The notes below the pieces were generated by a model. It saw only the letters and a program-made list of their open reading frames with translations. It searched no databases and was not told the origin of the DNA. A stretch of DNA of 64,000 bases from DATCJA01 sp963814955 (GTDB taxonomy: Bacteria; Acidobacteriota; Vicinamibacteria; Vicinamibacterales; UBA2999), in the NCBI GenBank assembly GCA_963814955.1, contig CAWFEX010000008.1:1054001-1118000 (forward strand), in the 5' to 3' direction. Position numbers and translations under genes: made by a program. Within the stretch, counting starts at the first letter, position 1, and the number at the start of each line of letters is the position of its first letter. Of the stretch, positions 58,129 to 64,000 are shown piece by piece.

Positions 58129-60453
58129 ATGACCATTCGCTCCGTTGCCGTTCTGGGTGCCGGGACGATGGGCGCGCAGATTGCCGCGCACTTCGCAAAT
58201 GCGGGCACGCCGGCGCTCCTCCTCGACGTGACGGCCGACGCCGCCAGGCAAGGGCTTGAGCGCGCGCGACGGCTGAAGCCCGATCCGTTCTTCACGGCAG
58301 ATACATGGCGACTGGTGACGACCGGCAGCTTCGACGTCGATCTCAGTCGCATTCACGAGTGCGACTGGATCATCGAAGCTGTGATCGAACAGCTCGACAT
58401 CAAACGCGGTCTGCTGCAGAAAGTCGACACTGTGCGGAGGACCGGATCGATCGTGACGTCCAATACGTCGGGCATCCCGATTTCGGTCCTCGCGGAAGGT
58501 CGCACCGAAAACTTCCGGCAGTACTGGCTCGGTACGCACTTCTTCAACCCTCCGCGGTACCTGCATCTTCTCGAAATCATTCCGACTCCCGACACGAAGC
58601 GCGACGTGGTCGACATCGTGAGCCATTTCGCCGATCACCGTCTGGGCAAAGGCGTCGTGATTGCGAAGGACTCACCGAACTTCATCGGCAATCACATCGC
58701 CCTCTATGGATTCATGCGCATGCTCGCGAAAGTCGCGGCAGGCGAGTACACGATCGAAGAGGTTGACGCCATTACCGGCCCCCCGCTCGGACGGCCGAAG
58801 AGCGCGACGTTTCGCACGATGGATATCGCGGGCCTGGATGTCCTCGGCCACGTGGTCGGCAACCTGCGCGCGCGGCTCGGCGACAGTCCGGGAAGCGACG
58901 TGTGGGCGGTGCCACCTTTCGTGGTTCAGATGCTCGAACGCGGCATGACCGGAGAAAAGGCGGGTCAGGGCTTTTACAAGCGTGAGAAACAGGCGGACGG
59001 CGAGTCGCAAATCCTGACACTCGATCCCGCCGCACTGACATACCGCGCCAGACAGAAACCGCGCCTGCCGTCAATCGAAAGCACGGAACCAATTGCCGAC
59101 GTCCGCGAACGCGTGCGTGCGTTGTTCAACGCCCCCGACAAGGCCGGCCGTTTTCTCCGGGAGACATTAGCCCCACTGCTCGTCTACACGGCTGCGGTCA
59201 CACCGGCGATCGCTCATTCCACCGACGACGTCGATCGCGTGATGCGGTGGGGCTTCGGGTGGGAGCTTGGCCCGTTCGAGCTCATCGACGCCATCGGTGT
59301 TCAAAAGGTTGTCGATGCGGTACGTGAAACGAGTCCTGACCTGCTCGTTGGGAACTCATCGTCAGAAGCAATCCCGCCGCTGCTGGAAACCGCGCTGAAA
59401 AGTACGCAAAAGACCCTGCGCGCGGGCGCCCTTCCGCCGGCGGCCCCCGACCTGCTGATTCTGCGCAGCGCGAAAGAGCGTTCAGGGGTGGTCCGGAAAA
59501 ATGCGGGCGCCAGCCTCGTTGATCTCGGCGACGGCGTGCTCTGCGTCGAGTTCCATTCGAAGATGAATGCCGTTGGCGGGGACACGATTCAGATGCTCCA
59601 GGCGGCTGTCCGAGAGGCGGAAAGCGGTTTCGCCGCGCTCGTGATCGGGAACGAGGGTCCCCATTTCTCGGCGGGCGCGAACCTGATGCTGCTCCTTCTC
59701 GAAGCGCAGGAAGAGAACTGGGAAGAAATCGATGCCATGGTGCGCGCGTTCCAGGGCGCGAACATGGGACTGCGCTACGCAGGCGTGCCGGTCGTCGTGG
59801 CGCCAGCAGGCCTCGCGCTGGGCGGCGGCTGCGAGATTTGTCTTCACGGCGACCGCGTTCAGGCGGCAGCCGAAACCTACATGGGTCTCGTCGAGGTGGG
59901 CGTCGGGCTGATTCCCGCCGGGGGCGGCACCAAGGAAATGATGGCGAGAGCCATTGAAGACGCTCCGGCGTCTGCGACGGACCCGCTGCCGCCCATTCAA
60001 CGCGCGTTCGAGACCATCGCGTTTGCAAAAGTGTCGTCCTCCGGGCCGGACGCCGAACGGCTGGGCTACCTCCGGCCGGTCGATGCGGTCACCATGAACA
60101 ACGAACGTTTGCTCGACGACGCAAAGGCACGAGCCCTGCAGCGTGTTCAGGAGGGTTACCACCCGCCGCAGCCACGAACCAGCATCCCCGTGGGCGGCGA
60201 CACCGTGCTGGCACCCTTGAAGCTGGGCATCCACCTGGCGTGGCGGGCGGGTCGAATCAGCGATCACGATGCGCTGGTGGGCCGCAAGCTGGCGACCGTT
60301 ATGGCAGGCGGGAACCTGCCGCACCCGTCGACCGTCACCGAACAGGAGCTGCTCGATCTGGAACGAGAGGCGTTTCTGAGTCTGACGGGCGAACGAAAGA
60401 CGCTGGAACGAATCCAGCACACATTGAAAACGGGGAAACCCCTGCGAAACTAG
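58129..60453 (+). CDS. 3-hydroxyacyl-CoA dehydrogenase / enoyl-CoA hydratase fusion
   Basis: 774 residues. The dehydrogenase comes first: NAD motif AVLGAGTMGAQIAAHFA, SNTSGIPISVLAEG, and the catalytic His region GTHFFNPPRYLHLLEIIPT, then a second helical C-domain (RVMRWGFGWELGPFELIDA). The crotonase follows (about 460-700): oxyanion loops HFSAGANLMLL and AGLALGGGCEICLHGDR, catalytic glutamates in MGLVEVGVGLIPAGGG. Reverse of the E. coli FadB/FadJ order, where the hydratase leads. It performs two steps of beta-oxidation; with thiolase and acyl-CoA dehydrogenase downstream the pathway is nearly complete. Confidence 0.92.
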   Translation: MTIRSVAVLGAGTMGAQIAAHFANAGTPALLLDVTADAARQGLERARRLKPDPFFTADTWRLVTTGSFDVDLSRIHECDWIIEAVIEQLDIKRGLLQKVDTVRRTGSIVTSNTSGIPISVLAEGRTENFRQYWLGTHFFNPPRYLHLLEIIPTPDTKRDVVDIVSHFADHRLGKGVVIAKDSPNFIGNHIALYGFMRMLAKVAAGEYTIEEVDAITGPPLGRPKSATFRTMDIAGLDVLGHVVGNLRARLGDSPGSDVWAVPPFVVQMLERGMTGEKAGQGFYKREKQADGESQILTLDPAALTYRARQKPRLPSIESTEPIADVRERVRALFNAPDKAGRFLRETLAPLLVYTAAVTPAIAHSTDDVDRVMRWGFGWELGPFELIDAIGVQKVVDAVRETSPDLLVGNSSSEAIPPLLETALKSTQKTLRAGALPPAAPDLLILRSAKERSGVVRKNAGASLVDLGDGVLCVEFHSKMNAVGGDTIQMLQAAVREAESGFAALVIGNEGPHFSAGANLMLLLLEAQEENWEEIDAMVRAFQGANMGLRYAGVPVVVAPAGLALGGGCEICLHGDRVQAAAETYMGLVEVGVGLIPAGGGTKEMMARAIEDAPASATDPLPPIQRAFETIAFAKVSSSGPDAERLGYLRPVDAVTMNNERLLDDAKARALQRVQEGYHPPQPRTSIPVGGDTVLAPLKLGIHLAWRAGRISDHDALVGRKLATVMAGGNLPHPSTVTEQELLDLEREAFLSLTGERKTLERIQHTLKTGKPLRN

Positions 60454-60461
60454 ACTTTGGG

Positions 60462-61271
60462 ATGAAAATCATTGACCGCGGCGGCGGACCGCCGGTCGTC
60501 GTAATCCCCGGCGTGCAGGGTCGATGGGAGTGGATGAAACCGGCCATCGATGCGCTGACACATCGATGCCGTGTGATCACGTTTTCGTTGGCGGACGAAC
60601 CATCCTGTGGCGCCCGGTTCGACGATGACCGTGGGTTCTGGTGTTATGTCGACCAGGTCCGCGAGGCGCTCGATGCATCGGACATCCAGCGCGCCACAAT
60701 ATGCGGAGTGTCGTACGGCGGGCTGATTGCAGCTGCCTTCGCGGCACGCCACCCCGACCGGACCGCGTCGCTCGTGCTCGTGTCGGCGCTGCCACCGTCC
60801 TGGAGGCCCGATCGACGGGTGAAGTTCTTCATGCGAGCGCCGCGGCTCCTGGCGCCGCTGTTTCTTGTGTCATCGCTGCGGCTGTACCCCGAGATCGCGG
60901 CTGCGAACCGCGGCTTCGCGCGTGGCGTGCTTGCCGCACTGCGGTACGGCGGTCGCGTCATCGCCCACATGTCGTCGCCGCGCCGAATGGCACGACGGGT
61001 GCGAATGCTGGCCTCCGTGAACTTCCCGAAGGAACTTGCCGGCGTCACGTCACCAACTCTTGTCATTACCGGAGATCCGGCCCTGGATCGGGTGGTGCCG
61101 GTAGCGGCCACCCGAGAGTACGCGCGCATGTGGCCAGGCGCACAGCTCGAAGTCCTCCCGCAGACAGGCCATCTGGGATTGGTGACGCGTCCCGACGATT
61201 TCGCAGTCCTCGTGGCGGCATTCGCCGAACGCTCCGAGCGCGAATCGGCTCGCTGGAGGCGCATTGGCTGA
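60462..61271 (+). CDS. Alpha/beta hydrolase
   Basis: 269 residues from ATG 60462 (MKIIDRGGGPPVVVIPGVQG). Fold landmarks: PGVQGRWEWMKPAIDAL (oxyanion region), nucleophile elbow CGVSYGG with serine, aspartate in VITGDPALDRVVP and histidine in QTGHLGLV. No signal peptide. Could be an esterase, thioesterase or lipase for CoA-linked or ester substrates given its place inside the beta-oxidation operon. Next gene overlaps by eight bases. Confidence 0.82.
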   Translation: MKIIDRGGGPPVVVIPGVQGRWEWMKPAIDALTHRCRVITFSLADEPSCGARFDDDRGFWCYVDQVREALDASDIQRATICGVSYGGLIAAAFAARHPDRTASLVLVSALPPSWRPDRRVKFFMRAPRLLAPLFLVSSLRLYPEIAAANRGFARGVLAALRYGGRVIAHMSSPRRMARRVRMLASVNFPKELAGVTSPTLVITGDPALDRVVPVAATREYARMWPGAQLEVLPQTGHLGLVTRPDDFAVLVAAFAERSERESARWRRIG

Positions 61272-61902
61272 TCGTGTCCGCGAGATTCCCGGACCCGCAG
61301 GCCCGCTCGAAGCGCTGCTCGACATGCCTGACGGTGCTCCGCGAGTGGCGGTTGTCTTCGCGCACCCGTTGCCAACCAAGGGTGGAACGATGCATACGAA
61401 GGTCGTCTACCAGTCGGCAAAGGCATTGACGAGCATTGGATGTGCAGTGCTGCGCTTCAATTTTCGGGGCGTCGGATCGAGCACGGGGACCTGGGACAAC
61501 GGTCGCGGCGAGATGGAAGACTACAGGGCCGCCGTCGCATTCATGGCCGCGCGTCACCCGGATCTGGACATCTGGGCGGCCGGGTTTTCGTTTGGTTCCT
61601 ACGTCGCCACAACAGTTGGCGCAGACGACGATCGGGTCTGTGCACTCATCGCCATTGCGCCGCCCGTGGACAAATACGAGTTCGCCTCCGTGAAGATGTC
61701 GCCAAAGCCCAAGTTCATCGTCCACGGTGAACGAGACGAGATTATCTCGATCAGAATGGTGCGCCATTTTTATGCGCAGCTCGCGGAACCAAAGGAACTG
61801 ATCGAAATCGACCGCGCAAACCACCTGTTCGACGGTCAGGCGAGTGAAGTGGGGGATGCGCTGTCAGACCTGCTGGAGGATTTCTCATGCACGAAGCCGT
61901 AA
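61264..61902 (+). CDS. Small alpha/beta hydrolase (YtfZ/CC3-like serine hydrolase)
   Basis: 212 residues, TTG start overlapping the previous stop. Landmarks: VVFAHPLPTKGGTMHTKVVY, RFNFRGVGSSTG, nucleophile in AGFSFGSYVA, aspartate in VHGERDEIISI, histidine in ANHLFDG. This compact type lacks a cap domain. It is common beside fatty-acid genes in Acidobacteriota and Proteobacteria; probable thioesterase or esterase, substrate unknown. Its end overlaps the thiolase gene start. Confidence 0.8.
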   Translation: MADRVREIPGPAGPLEALLDMPDGAPRVAVVFAHPLPTKGGTMHTKVVYQSAKALTSIGCAVLRFNFRGVGSSTGTWDNGRGEMEDYRAAVAFMAARHPDLDIWAAGFSFGSYVATTVGADDDRVCALIAIAPPVDKYEFASVKMSPKPKFIVHGERDEIISIRMVRHFYAQLAEPKELIEIDRANHLFDGQASEVGDALSDLLEDFSCTKP

Positions 61903-63068
61903 TCGTTGCCGCCGCCCGCACCGCCGTGGGCAAGGCGCCGGCAGGCTCGCTGCGAACGGTCCGTCCGGACGAGATGGCTGCAGCCGTCATCAGCGACGTG
62001 ATCAAGCGGACGCCGGGCGTCGAGGCATCTGACGTCGACGACGTGATTCTCGGATGCGCGATGCCGGAGGCAGAGCAGGGGCTCAACGTCGCGCGCATTG
62101 CAAGCCTGCGTGCCGGAATACCGGTTGAAGCCTCGGCCGTCACTATCAATCGTTTCTGCTCGTCTGGCCTGCAGTCCATCGCGTTTGCCGCGGAGAAAAT
62201 CATGTGCGGGTTCGCTCAGACGATTGTCGCGGGCGGGACCGAGTCGATGAGCATGGTCCCGATGGGCGGGAACAAGGTCTCTCCGAACCCGGCGCTGGTC
62301 GACAACTATCCTGACGTGTACCTGAGCACCGGCCTGGTGGCGGAAAACCACGCACGCGAGAGCCGCGTCACACGCGATGAACAGGACGCCTTCGCGCTTC
62401 GCAGCCATCAGCGCGCGCTCGCCGCGATCGATGCCGGCCGGTTCGTGGACGAAATCACGCCTGTGACGTTTCGAGTGTCGGTGCAGACCAACGGTCCAGG
62501 AACGCATGAGATTCGCGAGGTCACGTTCAGTCAGGACGAAGGACCGCGCCGCGACACGTCCGCCGAGGCGCTCGCGAAGCTGCGGCCGGCATTTCACACC
62601 GCGGGCACAGTCACGGCCGGAAACTCCTCGCAAACCAGTGACGGCGCCGCGGCGGTGCTCGTCACTACGGCTGCAGTCGCCAAGGAGCGAGGCCTTCAGC
62701 CTCTGGCCCGGTTCGTAGGCTTTGCGACCGCTGGCGTCCCGCCGGAGCTCTTCGGAATCGGCCCCGTCCCGGCGATCCGAAAGGCGCTGAAGCTGTCCGG
62801 GCTGTCGCTCGACGACATCGGTCTGGTGGAGCTGAATGAGGCATTTGCCGCCCAGGTGCTTGCCTGCCTCCGCGAGCTGCCGATTGATCCGGATCGGCTG
62901 AACGTCAATGGCGGCGCCATCGCCCTGGGCCATCCCCTTGGATGCACGGGAGCAAAGCTGACGACCACGCTACTCAACGAAATGAAACGCCGAAACGTTC
63001 GATACGGGATGGTCACGATGTGCGTGGGAGGCGGCATGGGAGCGGCGGGAATCTTCGAACGGATGTAG
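61887..63068 (+). CDS. Acetyl-CoA acyltransferase (thiolase)
   Basis: 393 residues, full length. Nucleophile C91 in INRFCSSGLQS, H349 in ALGHPLGCTGA and the second cysteine C379 in VTMCVGGGMG make the complete thiolase site; NEAFAAQVLA and AGNSSQTSDGAAAV are further landmarks. FadA-type degradative thiolase that cleaves 3-ketoacyl-CoA. Overlaps the upstream hydrolase by 16 bases, and is followed by acyl-CoA dehydrogenase. Good fit with the fusion hydratase/dehydrogenase as a beta-oxidation unit. Confidence 0.94.
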   Translation: MHEAVIVAAARTAVGKAPAGSLRTVRPDEMAAAVISDVIKRTPGVEASDVDDVILGCAMPEAEQGLNVARIASLRAGIPVEASAVTINRFCSSGLQSIAFAAEKIMCGFAQTIVAGGTESMSMVPMGGNKVSPNPALVDNYPDVYLSTGLVAENHARESRVTRDEQDAFALRSHQRALAAIDAGRFVDEITPVTFRVSVQTNGPGTHEIREVTFSQDEGPRRDTSAEALAKLRPAFHTAGTVTAGNSSQTSDGAAAVLVTTAAVAKERGLQPLARFVGFATAGVPPELFGIGPVPAIRKALKLSGLSLDDIGLVELNEAFAAQVLACLRELPIDPDRLNVNGGAIALGHPLGCTGAKLTTTLLNEMKRRNVRYGMVTMCVGGGMGAAGIFERM

Positions 63069-63095
63069 AGCGGGTCCTTTCAGCACCTGCCAGAT

Positions 63096-64000
63096 ATGGA
63101 AATCGACATGGAAACGGCGAGCGAGGTTCGAAAAGGCGGATCGTGGCTGCTCGAAGACGTGGCCGACGCCGACGTCTTCACGCCCGAAAAGCTGTCCGAC
63201 GAGCATCGTCTGATGGCGCAGACGACCGACGAGTTCGTCGACGGCGAAGTCCTGCCGCATCTCGATCGCCTCGAAGCGAAAGACTGGGAGCTGGCTCGAT
63301 CGCTGCTTCGCAAGGCCGGCGAGCTCGGTCTTCTCGGCATCAACGTGCCCGAACGTTACGGTGGCGTCGATCTCGACAAGGTCTCGTCACTCATCGTCGC
63401 GGAACGAATCGCGCGCGCCGCGTCCTTCGCGACGTCCTACGGCGGGCAGGCCAATCTCTGTATCGTTCCGATCGCCCTGTTCGGTACGGACGCGCAAAAA
63501 GAGAAGTACCTGCCAAAGCTCGTGTCGGGCCAATCGGTCGGAGCGTATGCCCTCAGCGAGGCCGGCTCAGGGTCCGACGCTCTCGCCGCGAAGACTCGCG
63601 CGACTCGTGCGGCCGACGGTTCATGGCGGCTGAACGGCGAGAAGATGTGGATCACGAACGGCGGCTTCGCGGACGTCATCATCGTGTTTGCGAAGGTTGA
63701 CGGCGAGCACTTCACCGCATTCATCGTTGAAAAGACATTCCCGGGAGTGAGCGCGGGCAACGAAGAACACAAGATGGGGCTCCATGGATCGTCAACGACG
63801 CCGATCCTGCTGCAGGACGCGCAAGTACCGGCAGACAACGTTCTCGGGGAGATCGGAAAAGGACACAAGGTTGCGCTCAATACGCTGAACTTCGGCCGTT
63901 TCAAGCTCGGCGGCATGAGCGTCGGAGGCTGCCGCGCCGCCATTGGCGCCTCGGCCGTCTATGCAGCGCAGCGCAAACAGTTCGGCCAGCCGATAGCAAC
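63096..64000 (+). CDS. Acyl-CoA dehydrogenase, cut by the window end
   Basis: The frame from ATG 63096 is open to the end (301 residues visible; the family has about 380-600). N-terminal helical domain, then the FAD/substrate motifs YALSEAGSGSDALAAKTRA and KMWITNGGFADVIIVFAK, and NFGRFKLGGMSVGG at the start of the last helical domain. First step of beta-oxidation, passing electrons to ETF. An N-terminal extension of about 35 residues (EVRKGGSWLLEDVADADVFT) places it with the long VLCAD/FadE-like class. The catalytic base lies beyond the window. ATG 63108 is a possible start. Confidence 0.9.
   Translation, partial: MEIDMETASEVRKGGSWLLEDVADADVFTPEKLSDEHRLMAQTTDEFVDGEVLPHLDRLEAKDWELARSLLRKAGELGLLGINVPERYGGVDLDKVSSLIVAERIARAASFATSYGGQANLCIVPIALFGTDAQKEKYLPKLVSGQSVGAYALSEAGSGSDALAAKTRATRAADGSWRLNGEKMWITNGGFADVIIVFAKVDGEHFTAFIVEKTFPGVSAGNEEHKMGLHGSSTTPILLQDAQVPADNVLGEIGKGHKVALNTLNFGRFKLGGMSVGGCRAAIGASAVYAAQRKQFGQPIA

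Noticed and set aside
57172..58638. Open frame of 488 codons on the minus strand
   Set aside because: Antisense to the ABC permease and flanking genes; rich in Arg, Gln and Asp as in a shadow frame.

Overview
The window is a GC-rich chromosomal segment that reads like a free-living Gram-negative heterotroph, most probably Acidobacteriota of the Vicinamibacteria type. This is an inference from a TolB-propeller Ser/Thr-kinase remnant, an Oar-type outer-membrane receptor remnant, large secreted amidases, a fused alpha/beta 2-oxoacid dehydrogenase E1 and a complete division/cell-wall cluster. No phage, IS element, CRISPR array or rRNA was seen. There is one tRNA (CAT anticodon).

Layout. 1-5.9 kb: broken kinase/propeller gene, small hypothetical genes, citrate synthase and a membrane glycosyltransferase. 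6-9.2 kb: larB and a secreted amidase. 9.4-16.8 kb: an information-processing run, mutS2-dnaG-rpoD-tRNA-zinc-ribbon protein-RNase HI. 16.8-22.8 kb: small membrane and secreted proteins, a truncated Oar remnant, pgeF, acpS, a SpoVG-like protein and a TIGR03960 radical-SAM protein. 22.9-39.5 kb (minus strand): the dcw cluster mraZ-rsmH-ftsL-ftsI-murE-murF-mraY-murD-ftsW-murG-murC-ftsQ-ftsA-ftsZ, without ddl or murB. It has a near-consensus promoter and a three-box MraZ operator. 39.6-46.2 kb: YchF-like GTPase, then four glycosyltransferases and two sugar-nucleotide SDRs, likely for a polyprenyl-linked or envelope glycan. 46.3-53.1 kb: STN-domain protein, GNAT, YqeY, MurJ, a wrecked MFS gene, rhomboid protease, DoxX and cupin. 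53.2-58.1 kb: fused E1 dehydrogenase, a propeller lipoprotein-like or secreted protein and an ABC exporter pair. 58.1-64 kb: a beta-oxidation operon with a hydroxyacyl-CoA dehydrogenase/crotonase fusion, two alpha/beta hydrolases, thiolase and an acyl-CoA dehydrogenase cut by the window end.

Two things stand out. First, six intergenic sites carry arrays of 7-nt-period short repeats, five of them as facing inverted arms. The heptamer sequence differs from site to site while the 7-nt period and palindromic layout are kept. Second, at least ten genes carry single-base frameshifts, mostly one extra base. Many of these fall on GTAC or GGCGAG, which suggests either systematic sequencing error at modified motifs or real decay. 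One of them puts the conserved C-terminal peptide of FtsZ out of frame.
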